From Anaerolineae bacterium (GTDB lineage: Bacteria; Chloroflexota; Anaerolineae; 4572-78; J111): a DNA stretch of 64,000 nucleotides. Both the position numbers and the translations under genes were made by a program. The notes below the pieces were generated by a model, which did no database searches, was not told where the DNA came from, and was given only the letters and a program-made list of their open reading frames with translations. The DNA lies in NCBI GenBank assembly GCA_023382535.1, contig JAHDWA010000003.1, positions 169,761-233,760 of the forward strand. The letters are read 5' to 3'. This document shows positions 34,843 to 44,400 of the stretch, piece by piece (within the stretch, counting starts at the first letter, position 1; each line of letters starts with the position of its first letter).

Positions 34843-35658
34843 CTATCCTCTAAGTAGGGCGACGATGATGACGATAATGCTCAGGATGACCCGGTAAACG
34901 GCAAAGGCGTAGAGGGAATGGCCTTGCAAATACCCCAGCAGCCAGCGAATACAAAAATAGCCGGAAATGGCGGCGGCAACAAAGCCCACGGTTAAAGCCG
35001 GTAATTCGGCCGTCAAATTACCCGACTCCAGCAAATCCTTCAGAGCGACCACTCCCGCCCCCCCCAGCGCCGGGATTGACATGAGAAAGCTGAAACGGGC
35101 CGCCGCCGGGCGATTAAAGCCGCGCACCATGCCCCCGGTGATGGTCGCCCCGGAGCGGCTCACTCCAGGCACCAGGGTAATCACCTGCCACAAGCCGATG
35201 ACGAGGGCGTCGAGCCAGCCGATACTGTCCAATTCACGCTGCCGGGAACCCAGGCGTTCGGCTATAACCAGGATGATCGAGGCGATACCAATCAGGATCC
35301 CCACATAAATCGGCGCAGAGAAGAAGGACTCGAAGAAATCTTTGAAAAGCAGGCCAAAGAGGACCGCCGGGATGGTGGCAATGACTACCAGCCAGCCGAG
35401 TCTGGCTTCAAAGGTGCCAAAGGGCTGTCCTTTGATCAATCCCCGGATCACGCCCTGGACGATCTCCCAGATGTCCTGCCAGAAATAGATAAACACTCCC
35501 ACCAGCGTTCCCCACTGCACCAACACCTCAAAAGTAAAGGGCGCATCGGGCCAGCCCAGGAGCCAGGGAACCAAAACCAGGTGGCCGGAACTGGAAACCG
35601 GGATGTATTCGGTTAGCCCCTGAACGAGGCCCAGGATGAGAGCTTGAAACAGGTCCAT
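34843..35658 (-). CDS. uppP: Undecaprenyl-diphosphatase UppP (BacA)
   Basis: 271 residues with ~8 membrane helices, typical length for UppP. N-terminal LGLVQGLTEYIPVSSSGHL (split: QGLTEYIPVSSSGHL at ~14-28) and PGVSRSGATI (~163-172) are the two catalytic signatures with the conserved Glu, Ser-Ser-Ser, His and Arg. It dephosphorylates undecaprenyl diphosphate to recycle the lipid carrier for peptidoglycan and glycans, which fits its place in an envelope-rich block. ATG 35658 is preceded by AAGGAGACAC. Confidence 0.95.
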   Translation of the reverse strand: MDLFQALILGLVQGLTEYIPVSSSGHLVLVPWLLGWPDAPFTFEVLVQWGTLVGVFIYFWQDIWEIVQGVIRGLIKGQPFGTFEARLGWLVVIATIPAVLFGLLFKDFFESFFSAPIYVGILIGIASIILVIAERLGSRQRELDSIGWLDALVIGLWQVITLVPGVSRSGATITGGMVRGFNRPAAARFSFLMSIPALGGAGVVALKDLLESGNLTAELPALTVGFVAAAISGYFCIRWLLGYLQGHSLYAFAVYRVILSIIVIIVALLRG

Positions 35659-35680
35659 AGGTGAGTGTCTCCTTGTAACT

Positions 35681-35751
35681 GGTAGACGGTAGACAGTAGA
35701 CGGTAGACGGGGAATTCTTCCCCTGTCTACTGGCTACTGACTACTTTCTAC
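35681..35751. repeat. Symmetric heptamer hairpin between uppP and tgt
   Basis: Four heptamers GGTAGAC, GGTAGAC, AGTAGAC, GGTAGAC (35681-35708), a palindromic core GGGGAATTCTTCCCC (35709-35723), then four complementary heptamers TGTCTAC, TGGCTAC, TGACTAC, TTTCTAC (35724-35751). The 28+15+28 arrangement can fold into one long hairpin. The right arm supplies the last codons and stop of tgt. Confidence 0.85.
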
Positions 35752-36862
35752 TTTTGACGGGGCGATAGGTTGCTAAAAAGTCGTCTTTGTAGCTGGTAAA
35801 CGTGCCCGTGAGAATGGAGTGGCGAATGTGGCGCATGGTGTCGAGCATGAAGTGGAGGTTGTGCAGCGTGGTCAGCCGCAGGGCCAGGATTTCTTCGGCC
35901 ATCAGCAGATGGCGCAGGTAGGCCAGGCTGAAGGTCCGGCAGGTGTAGCACTGGCAGTCCGGCTCGATGGGATTTTTATCGCTGGCAAAGCGGGCATTGC
36001 GTAGATTTACCCGGCCCTGTTTGGTGAAAACCGCCCCATTGCGGGCAATCCGGGTGGGCAGGACACAGTCAAACTGGTCCACCCCGCGGGCGACACATTC
36101 GAACAAATCCTCCGGGCTGCCGACGCCCATCAAATAGCGCGGCTTATGCCGGGGCAGGATAGGGTGTATGACCTCCAGCATCTCATGCATCTGGGCCTTG
36201 GTTTCGCCCACACTCAGCCCGCCGATGCCGTAGCCGGGGAAATTCAACCCCGCCAGAAATTCGGCGCTTTGGGCGCGCAGGTCGGCAAAGATGCCTCCCT
36301 GGACGATGCCATACAGGGCCTGGTCGGAGCGGGTTTGGGCGGCTTGACAGCGTTCGGCCCAGCGGTGGGTTCGCTCCAGGGATTTGACGTTGTAATCGTA
36401 GTCGTGGGGGGGAGGACATTCGTCAAAAGCCATGATGATGTCCGCGCCCAGCTTCTCCTGGATGCCAATCACGATTTCCGGGGTAAAGCGGTGATACGAG
36501 CCGTCAATATGGGAGCGAAAGGTCACGCCGTCTTCATCTATCTTGCGCAGTCCTTCCAGGCTGAAGACCTGGAAGCCGCCGGAGTCGGTCAGAATGGGCC
36601 GGGGCCACTGCATAAAGTGGTGCAGCCCGCCGAAATCGGCAATCAGGTCAGCGCCGGGGCGCAGGTAAAGGTGGTAGGTGTTGCTCAAGATGAGCGTTGC
36701 TCCCAGCTCCTGTAAATCGGCGGGCGTCAGCGTTTTGACCGTCGCCTGCGTGCCGACAGGCGCAAACACCGGCGTGGGAATGTCGCCGTGCGGGGTGTGG
36801 ATGATCCCTGCGCGGGCGGCGGTAGGTTGATCTTCGATGAGAAGTTCGAAAGAGAATGCCAT
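35741..36862 (-). CDS. tgt: tRNA-guanine transglycosylase (queuine tRNA-ribosyltransferase)
   Basis: 373 residues, the usual length for bacterial Tgt, which exchanges guanine-34 for preQ1 in tRNAs with GUN anticodons. Seen: LSNTYHLYLRPG (~58-69), catalytic-pocket DSGGFQVFSL (~92-101), GIVQGG (~187), GIGGLSVGE (~218), DCVLPTR (~265, nucleophile Asp) and the zinc site CQCYTC followed ~25 residues later by His. ATG 36862 follows a long heptamer array; the last codons overlap the repeat at 35681-35751. It heads the minus-strand chain that continues to uppP. Confidence 0.96.
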   Translation of the reverse strand: MAFSFELLIEDQPTAARAGIIHTPHGDIPTPVFAPVGTQATVKTLTPADLQELGATLILSNTYHLYLRPGADLIADFGGLHHFMQWPRPILTDSGGFQVFSLEGLRKIDEDGVTFRSHIDGSYHRFTPEIVIGIQEKLGADIIMAFDECPPPHDYDYNVKSLERTHRWAERCQAAQTRSDQALYGIVQGGIFADLRAQSAEFLAGLNFPGYGIGGLSVGETKAQMHEMLEVIHPILPRHKPRYLMGVGSPEDLFECVARGVDQFDCVLPTRIARNGAVFTKQGRVNLRNARFASDKNPIEPDCQCYTCRTFSLAYLRHLLMAEEILALRLTTLHNLHFMLDTMRHIRHSILTGTFTSYKDDFLATYRPVKSRK

Positions 36863-36870
36863 TGGTATGA

Positions 36871-36954
36871 AAAGTTAAAGGTTAAAAGTTGAAAGTTGAA
36901 TGTTGCAGGCGGGATATTGAATCTTCAACCTGCTACCTGCTACCTGCAACCTTG
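36871..36954. repeat. Twelve phased heptamer-like units upstream of tgt
   Basis: AAAGTTA, AAGGTTA, AAAGTTG, AAAGTTG, AATGTTG, a degenerate middle (CAGGCGG, GATATTG, AATCTTC), then AACCTGC, TACCTGC, TACCTGC, AACCTTG. Left and right halves are partly complementary (GTTGCAGG faces CCTGCAAC). Located in the promoter region of tgt. Confidence 0.7.
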
Positions 36955-36959
36955 CTACC

Positions 36960-37246
36960 CTGTTCACAAACCGAAGCATTATAGCACAGGGTCAGGAGAT
37001 GACGAAAAGTCAGAGGGTGAAGAGAGGATCAGTTTTTAGTTAAGGCTAAATCATTGCAAATCGAATAATATTGACATGGAATTGAAAGGTTATGGCTAAA
37101 ATTTTATGTTATACTTGGTTTTTAAGGGTTACATCAAATTTACCTGCATCTTGCCCACCGGCAAAGGTAACTATTCTTTCTTGGCAGGGTTTTACCGTTT
37201 AAGATAAGTGCTTTTATGTGAAGGGGATTACGCTTCTGCCAGGCGA
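36960..37246. other. Intergenic region between tgt and the EAD operon
   Basis: AT-richer than its surroundings and without a convincing gene. No tRNA-like or ncRNA structure was recognised in this part; it must contain the tgt promoter on the minus strand, which I could not place. The plus-strand promoter and leader follow at 37247-37455. Confidence 0.5.
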
Positions 37247-37275
37247 TTGACGCAGCCTGTTAACGGTGTTAAAAT
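37247..37275 (+). promoter_or_regulatory. Predicted promoter of the EAD/AAA_35 operon
   Basis: TTGACG (37247-37252), a 17-base spacer and TAAAAT (37270-37275). Transcription would start near 37282, leaving a leader of about 175 bases before ATG 37456. Confidence 0.6.
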
Positions 37276-37279
37276 GGGA

Positions 37280-37311
37280 CTATGGTACTGTGATACTATT
37301 CACAACCATAG
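37280..37311 (+). promoter_or_regulatory. Palindrome at the predicted transcription start
   Basis: CTATGGT (37280-37286) and TGTGA (37289-37293) pair with TCACA (37300-37304) and ACCATAG (37305-37311). It could be a repressor operator overlapping +1, or the first stem of the leader RNA. Confidence 0.5.
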
Positions 37312-37343
37312 TTGAATAATCGGGTCTTTACCAAACTACACCT

Positions 37344-37392
37344 AAACCGACCTCACTTTGAGCACAACGATGTGTTCAGAGGAGGTCGGTTT
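37344..37392 (+). promoter_or_regulatory. Strong leader hairpin, possible attenuator
   Basis: AAACCGACCTC (37344-37354) pairs perfectly with GAGGTCGGTTT (37382-37392), and inside it TGAGCACA pairs with TGTGTTCA around an ACGA loop. The right arm is followed by T-rich GATTTATTTC, so it could be a terminator or attenuator 60 bases before the first gene. Confidence 0.55.
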
Positions 37393-37455
37393 GATTTATT
37401 TCAAAAATAATCAAGATTATTTCAAATACCAACCAACTGAACCGGGAATGAGGTC

Positions 37456-38805
37456 ATGATGAGGGGTACTTATCATCTGAAAAAGATCCGAGTTTTATTG
37501 AGTGAGGGTTTCTCGGAGGCGGAACTGCGCCGTTTATGTTTTGAGGAGTCTGATTTTAAACCTGTTTACCATCAATTATCAGACCACAGTAGTCAGGCTG
37601 ATATCATTGATGTGCTGCTTGAGTATGCCGAACAAAAATCGCTTCTGGAAAGCCTGCTCACATGGGCTGGAGAACATAACCCGGCTCGTTATGGGCAATA
37701 TCAACCCTATAAAGAAGTGACCGTTCATACCCCTCAGCATAACAGCAATCCGGCAAAATGGGCAGAAGATAGCCTGGAGATTGAGCCGCCTCAAGGAACC
37801 ATGCGACCTGACTCCAAATTTTATATTGAACGAGCCGCCGATAAAGAGTGTTGGAAATATCTGACAGGCTCTTATGCAGTCACTTTATTTGTGCAAGCCC
37901 CCCGGCAAATGGGCAAAAGTTCCCTGATGCGCCGGATGATTGACCGGGCGGAAAGAGATCTGAAAAAGAAAACGGCCTTCATTGATTTTCAAGAATTCCC
38001 CAAGCAATACTTTAGCGATACGAGTGAAGAGATTTTCCTGATTGAGTTGTGCTTGATGATTAGTCGAACTTTGGGAGTAGATGAAGCAATTGACTGGTAC
38101 TGGCAGGGTCGGGGCACAAATATTGTCAAATGCGGGCTTTACCTGGCCAAACATGTTATCCCCGCCTTGAATGAGCCTTTTATTTTAGCTATGGACGAGG
38201 TGGACCGGCTATTACCCAGTCCTTTCCGGGATAATTTTCTGGGGATGCTGCGTGTCTGGCATAACAAAAGAGCTTTTGATGAGAGTTTCAGAAAAATGTC
38301 CCTGTTTTTGAGCAGTTCCACTGAAGCGTCTTTATTGATTGCCAATCACGACCAATCCCCTTTTAATGTTGCCGATCGGATTATTTTGGAAGATTTTACC
38401 AGGGCAGAGGTTGCGGAGCTAAATAGACGTCATAAGTCGCCGCTGAACCAGAGCCAGCTAGATGATTTGACGGCCTTAATTGGAGGTCATCCTTATTTAA
38501 CCAGAGTCGCCCTCTACCAAGTGGTGACCGGAAAAGTAAGTGTAGCTGAATTATTCACGAAGGCGACGGAAGATTCCGGGCCTTTTGGCGACCATCTTCA
38601 ATACCAGCTCCTGCTGATTTCGGAGAGACCGGAGTTAAAACAGGCCCTGACCCAACTTTATCATACCCGGACGATGGAAGAAAACCACGCTTTTCATTAT
38701 CTGAAAGGGATAGGTCTCATTAAAAAGGTTGGATCTCAGATAGTTTTTCGTAATCATCTGTGTGAGCTTTACTTTAAAAATCATCTCAAACGGAGGCTTC
38801 AGTGA
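37456..38805 (+). CDS. EAD (death-like)-AAA_35 ATPase protein
   Basis: 449 residues. The first ~85 (SEGFSEAELRRLCFEES, then DIIDVLLEYAEQKSLLESLL) match the pattern of EAD1-type effector-associated domains, helical adaptors that recruit effectors by like-with-like contact in predicted bacterial conflict systems. A linker leads to an AAA_35 module (~107-449): APRQMGKSS (148-156) as Walker A, FILAMDEVD (242-250) as Walker B, GGHPYLTR, and a winged-helix-like end after GPFGDHL. Start 37456 or the next ATG 37459, with GAGGT just upstream. Its stop overlaps the next start by four bases. Inference: a small STAND-like ATPase carrying an adaptor, part of a three-ATPase operon. Confidence 0.85.
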   Translation: MMRGTYHLKKIRVLLSEGFSEAELRRLCFEESDFKPVYHQLSDHSSQADIIDVLLEYAEQKSLLESLLTWAGEHNPARYGQYQPYKEVTVHTPQHNSNPAKWAEDSLEIEPPQGTMRPDSKFYIERAADKECWKYLTGSYAVTLFVQAPRQMGKSSLMRRMIDRAERDLKKKTAFIDFQEFPKQYFSDTSEEIFLIELCLMISRTLGVDEAIDWYWQGRGTNIVKCGLYLAKHVIPALNEPFILAMDEVDRLLPSPFRDNFLGMLRVWHNKRAFDESFRKMSLFLSSSTEASLLIANHDQSPFNVADRIILEDFTRAEVAELNRRHKSPLNQSQLDDLTALIGGHPYLTRVALYQVVTGKVSVAELFTKATEDSGPFGDHLQYQLLLISERPELKQALTQLYHTRTMEENHAFHYLKGIGLIKKVGSQIVFRNHLCELYFKNHLKRRLQ

Positions 38806-41450
38806 GCGGCCGAGTTGCTCACAAACCAGACATCCGCGTAGCGGGTAATATTACTTTAACCGGGGAAATCGAAACGGTTTTACGGGCGATGTTTAAGACC
38901 TTTGGGCAGATTGCGGTTGAAGCTGAGTTCGGACGTGGTTTCAGTGGCAGCCGCACCTTTCGAGTTCGTTTGGTTGAACCCGGTGGCAAGGCATATTTGC
39001 CGGCGGCGATCAAAATAGCCCCTGTTGGTTTGATCCAGGCAGAATGGCAGGCCTATCAAACCTGGGTCGCCCACACCATTCCCAATATTGCGCACCTGGA
39101 AGGATCTCCTGTTTTGCTGCCTCACAGCCAGTGGGGCGGCCTACGCTATTCATTGGTGGGCGGCGGCACTTTCCCGGTGAAAAGTCTGCGCGATTACTGT
39201 CAGGAAGCGACCACTGAAGACCTGTGCTGGGTGCTGGAAAACCGTCTTTTTGAGATTCTGGGTTCGAATTGGTGGCTGGACAGCCGGGCGAGCCGTACCT
39301 TCCAGATGCAGTCGGATTATGATCTTATCCTCCCGGTCAATTTGGTCGTAAAATTTAGGGACTCCTTAACTGCGGATAGGATGATTGTGCTTGAGGGTCA
39401 TGATTATGCCCCCACTTTTTCCGGTCTGGCAGGAGACTTCATTCGAATCAAAGGGTTTGTGGTCACAAAAGCGGACCAGAACCGGCAGGAACTGACCCTT
39501 AACCTCCCCTCAACTCTCGAAGGCGACACGCCCTTTTCCTTTCGAATACGGATCGAGGAGGTGAGAAACGTAGCTGATTATCAGGTGGGTCAGGTGATTG
39601 ACTCGACCCAGGGCGTGATTGCGGCTACTCGTCACAGTCTGCTGGTCGAACAAGTAAGCCGGGCGTTTGGGGAGACAATTGATCCTTCAGCCTCCCAGTT
39701 GACTCTCCCGGACAACCCCCTCTTGTCTCGTGGTAGGGCCAGAATCGCCACCCAGCCAAGCCTGAAACAAAACCATGTTTCACCGAATTCTAATACCAAA
39801 TCGGGTCGCTTGACCGCTGCTCATCCCACAACCTTGCCCAACCCCTTGCTAACCTATCAAAACCTGCTGCACGATTTTTTGGCGGTTAATATCTCCACCG
39901 TGCATGGTGATTTGAACCTGGAGAACATCCTGCTGGATCCGGCAACACGGGAAGTAAGCCTGATTGATTTTGCGACCGTTCGCCAGGGTCATGTATTGCA
40001 CGACCTGCTGCGTTTGGAAACCGAAGTCCTTGTCACCCTGCTTCCTCCACTCCTGGCCGAAGCCAGTCTACCGGCCGAGACCATTGTTTCTTTCTACCGC
40101 CAACTCCATCAAGCCGTTGTGCATAATAACGGCATTGCCTCGCTCATTTTGCCGGCTGCCGGTCTGCGGAAGCCTTTTGAGATGCTCCTGGTTATCCGCA
40201 GCATGGCCCGCAAATGTCTCTTTAATCTGGATGATTGGCGCGAATATTATCGCGGTTTGGAGCTCTACTTGTTGGGAGCCTTAAAATTCGGTGCTCTTGA
40301 CGATTCGGCGCATGCGCCCTTACCCAAGCAAGTCGCTTTTTGGGGAGCGGCAAGCGCCCAGTATCTGCTTGATCTGCCGGTGGCGCGGCCCAAACAGCGC
40401 CCGATCCCCAAGCCAGTTTCTCTTAAAGGAGTAGCCCCTGCCGGGATAGAACCCCCCTTTGGGACGATGCACCCTGACTCCTTATTTTATGTTGAGCGAG
40501 AAGCCGATGAACAATGCTGGCAGCAGCTTACCAGTTCCTATGCTGTTACGCTTTTTGTCCAAGCGCCCATGCAAATAGGAAAAAGTTCGCTGATGCGCCG
40601 GGTGCTGCACCAAATCAAACAAGTCCAGCAGTATGCCTACATTGATTTTCAAAAGTTTACCGAGCAATACCTGGCCGATGAGGAAAACTTCTTCATCCAA
40701 CTCTGCCTGATGATCGGGGATGCTTTAGGCGTGCCGGAGGCCATTGATCAATATTGGACCGGGCGGCGAACAAACATCGTCAAATGCAGCCGGTACATGA
40801 CCCAGCATGTGATTCCGCGAGTCAATGGGGCTTTTATTTTAGCGATGGACGAGGTTGAGCGGATGCAGAGTTGTTCATTTCGCGGGAATTTTTTTGGGAT
40901 GCTGCGAACCTGGCACAATGATCGTGTTGACAACGAATATTTGGCCAAAATGAACCTGTTTCTTAGCAGTTCGACCGACCCCTATCTGTTGATTGATAAC
41001 CCGCATCAATCTCCTTTTAACGTGGCCACGCCGATTTCGTTACAGGATTTTACCCTGGAGGAGGTCAACGAACTCAATCGCCGCCACAACTCGCCGCTTA
41101 CCCCAGCCCAGGTGAACGACTTAAGGGATTTGGTCGAGGGACATCCCTTCTTAACCAGACTCGCGCTCTACCTGCTGGCTCTCGGCAAGATCAATCTGCC
41201 TGCTTTGTTGACCCAGGCCACCGCCGATGAGGGGCCTTTCGGGGATCATCTCCGCCATTACCTGCGCCGAGTTTTACGGAAACCAGAGTTAAAGCAGGCC
41301 CTGACTCGGGTCTCTCAAAATCGCACGCTGGCCGAAGATGAGGTTTTTCACCGGCTGCGTGAAGCAGGTCTGATTAAGAAATCAGGGCAAGACGTTATCT
41401 TTCGCAACAAATTGTACGAACGTTATTTCAAGGAGCGCCTGAATGGCTAA
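38802..41450 (+). CDS. APH/TCAD9-like kinase fused to AAA_35 ATPase
   Basis: 882 residues from GTG 38802. The first ~500 form an aminoglycoside-phosphotransferase-like kinase: a glycine-rich FGRGFSGSR loop (~43-51), AIKIA (Lys71), catalytic HGDLNLEN (368-375) and IDF (388-390). A beta-rich insertion (~178-275) separates the lobes. It resembles the TCAD9 group named in comparative studies of ternary conflict systems; this link is from memory. The AAA_35 module (~550-882) has APMQIGKSS (588-596) and FILAMDEVE (~678-686), and its end resembles the EAD protein closely. Start and stop overlap both neighbours, so all three are made together. Confidence 0.8.
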   Translation: MSGRVAHKPDIRVAGNITLTGEIETVLRAMFKTFGQIAVEAEFGRGFSGSRTFRVRLVEPGGKAYLPAAIKIAPVGLIQAEWQAYQTWVAHTIPNIAHLEGSPVLLPHSQWGGLRYSLVGGGTFPVKSLRDYCQEATTEDLCWVLENRLFEILGSNWWLDSRASRTFQMQSDYDLILPVNLVVKFRDSLTADRMIVLEGHDYAPTFSGLAGDFIRIKGFVVTKADQNRQELTLNLPSTLEGDTPFSFRIRIEEVRNVADYQVGQVIDSTQGVIAATRHSLLVEQVSRAFGETIDPSASQLTLPDNPLLSRGRARIATQPSLKQNHVSPNSNTKSGRLTAAHPTTLPNPLLTYQNLLHDFLAVNISTVHGDLNLENILLDPATREVSLIDFATVRQGHVLHDLLRLETEVLVTLLPPLLAEASLPAETIVSFYRQLHQAVVHNNGIASLILPAAGLRKPFEMLLVIRSMARKCLFNLDDWREYYRGLELYLLGALKFGALDDSAHAPLPKQVAFWGAASAQYLLDLPVARPKQRPIPKPVSLKGVAPAGIEPPFGTMHPDSLFYVEREADEQCWQQLTSSYAVTLFVQAPMQIGKSSLMRRVLHQIKQVQQYAYIDFQKFTEQYLADEENFFIQLCLMIGDALGVPEAIDQYWTGRRTNIVKCSRYMTQHVIPRVNGAFILAMDEVERMQSCSFRGNFFGMLRTWHNDRVDNEYLAKMNLFLSSSTDPYLLIDNPHQSPFNVATPISLQDFTLEEVNELNRRHNSPLTPAQVNDLRDLVEGHPFLTRLALYLLALGKINLPALLTQATADEGPFGDHLRHYLRRVLRKPELKQALTRVSQNRTLAEDEVFHRLREAGLIKKSGQDVIFRNKLYERYFKERLNG

Positions 41451-44400
41451 CCAAGCAATGAAACTGGCGGTTGGCGGCCCCGTTCAAGCCAAGTATGGCA
41501 CCTATTTATCACGTCCGGCCGATGAGCAGCTCTTGCAGGCCTGTCAAGCAGCCAAGTTTGCCTACGTCCTGGCCTGCCGGCAAATCGGTAAATCCAGCTT
41601 GATGTTTGCCACCTCGGAAAAATTGTCAAAAGCCGGAGTCAGAACAGCCCTGATTGACCTGAACAATATTGGCCTGAATGTCGAGCCGGATAGCTGGTAT
41701 TTCAGCCTGATTGACGAGTTAGCTCGCCGCCTTGAGCTGGAGGTTGAGGTTGAAAGTTGGTGGGAAGAGCGGCCGCGCCTATCCACCTTAAATCAACGCT
41801 TTTTGCAGTTCTTGCGGGAAGTTGTCCTGGCCGAAATTTCCGAAGCGATTGTAATTTTTGTGGATGAAATTGATATGACCCTGGGCTTGGGCTTTACCGA
41901 TGACTTCTTCGCCGCCATCCGTTCTGTTCATAATGACCGGGCCCAATACCCGGATTTCCACCGTCTGACCTTTGTCCTTTTGGGCGTGGCTACGCCTGAC
42001 GAACTGATCAAGGACCACACCCGGACTCCCTTCAACATTGGCCAGGCCATCACCCTGTGCGATTTTACCAAGGTGGAATGTGAGCCATTCCGGTTTGAAA
42101 TTGAGGCCAAGTATCCCAAGTGGGGGCAGCAATACTTCGATCAGGTTTATGACTGGACCAACGGCCATCCTTACTTAACCCAGAAGTTATGTGATGCTCT
42201 GCTCAAAGCAGATGTTTTTGAAGTAGAAACGGATGAAACTCTGGTTGAGGGGCTGGTCCGAAAACTCTTTTTAGCGGCGGAAGCGCGGAGCGAGGATAAT
42301 ATCCAGTTTGTCCAAACCAGAGTGACGAGTGACCCCTGGTCCAACGATATGCTGAAGATTTACAAGCGCATCCTGGAAGGGGAACCGGTTCTGGATGATG
42401 AGCAGTCGCCGCCAATTAACCGGCTAAAACTCTATGGTCTGCTCGTGGCGCGTAATGACCATTTGGAGGTTCGGAATAAGCTCTACTGTCAGGCTTTTGA
42501 CCTGGCCTGGATTGGTGAAATGCTGGCTAATATTCGGCTTGGCCTGCCTAACCGCTATAAAATTTTGCAGCAGATTGGCCAGGGCGGGTTTGCGACCGTT
42601 TACCTGGCTGAACTTCGCGACTCCGGCCAAACCCAATCGGTGGCTTTAAAGGTGCTCAAATCATCCGGTCATAATGACACGACACAGGTCAAGCGTTTCA
42701 GGCAAGAAGCCCGGGCGGTGGCCCGACTGGAACATCCCAATATTATCCGTATTCTTGAAACCAGCGGCGATGAAGAACCTTCCTTTATTGCCATGGAGTA
42801 TGTCGGCGGGGGGACTCTGCGCGATAAGTTAAAAAACGGCCCTTTAAGCCGAACGGAAGCCATGAACATCGTGCGGCAGATTGGCGCGGCGCTTGACTAT
42901 GCCCATGGCCAGGGCATTATCCACCGCGACGTTAACCCTAATAATATTCTGTTGGATCCGACGCAAGAGCCGGTCCGGCCAGTTTTGACGGATTTTGGCC
43001 TGGTCAAGCTCTTACTGCGGGACGAGTACAGCCAGGTGGCCAGTACCTCGATTATCGGCACCTTAGATTACATGGCGCCGGAGCAGTGGCGGCAAGAAAC
43101 GCCAACAGCGGCGACAGACCAGTACGCCCTGGCGATAACCCTCTTTGAAGTGCTGACCAACCGCCACCCCTTTGGAAACCAGTCAGGGTATTACAAGCTG
43201 ATGAACCAGCACCTGGATGAACCACTGCCGCTTCTGTCGGCGGCTGCGCCTGAAATTGGCCCTTTCTTTGACGATGTGCTGCGCCGGGCTGCCGCCAAAG
43301 AACCCTCTGCCCGCTTTAGCAGCATGGCCGATTTCCTGGAAGCGCTGGAGAATGCCAACCAGCAGGCCGAAGAAGTGGAAAGGGCGGCACAGCAGGCCCA
43401 GGCGGCTAAACTGGTCGAGGCAGCGCGCAGTTACATGCAGAAGGGACGGTATAACACGGACCGGGCTTTGGCCATGATTGAAGCGGCCCTGGAAACTTAT
43501 CCGAGTTATCTGGATGCCTTGAGATTGAAAGGCAGAATTCGTTTACAGCAGGATCAACTTGAAAAGGCCCTCGCCGATTATCGCCAAGCCTTTGAACAGA
43601 GCCAGGACCCGGTCTCCGAGGTAGGGCTTGAATATTTGCAGACATTGAGCCGGGTCGGCGAGACTTACTGGGAACGCCGGCAATTTCCTGATGCGGTGAA
43701 ACATTATGCCACGATCTGGCAGCTTTTGGCCGGGGTGAATGGAGGCACAGGGAGTTCCGAGGAAATCCGGCAAAAAGCGCGCCAGCGCCTGGTGGAGTAC
43801 CACCATCACGAGGCGAACGTGGTGTATGCTTCGGGCCATCCTGAGCAGCTTGATGAGGCGATCAGCGTGCTGCAAAACAAAATTCAGGCGCTTGAAGAAT
43901 TGGGGGCCGACAACGAAGCCGCGGATTTGCGCGATAAAGTCAGGGAGTTACGTCTCACCCGCTATGAAAACGCCATCAAAGTGGCCCAGGCGGCCATTGA
44001 TGATGCCAGCGCCAAAGACAGCCAGGTCCGCTTCAGTAACGAAGAGATTTTTCAGCATTATGCCGTACTCGACGAAGCTTACCAGGCTCTGCTTGAGCTT
44101 GAGGCTGCGCCTGGGCAAAATCACTGGGCGGAAAGCCGGCAAAAAAAACTGAGAGAGTGTGCGGAAACACGCGGCCTTTTTGCGGCGAGGGCCTTGGCCA
44201 AACTTGAGCCGGACTATGAAAGCGCACTGCGCCACTACAAAGCGATTCTTGACCTGGAACAGAACAAGTATCCAGGGTTAACCCGGGAGTTACATTTGAA
44301 CCTTAACCAGAGGATTGCCGAATTACAGCTTAAGGCAGACCACGACGGCAAGTACAATGAAGTAATGCGGTTGGTCGAAGCCAAAGAGTATCTGCGCGCT

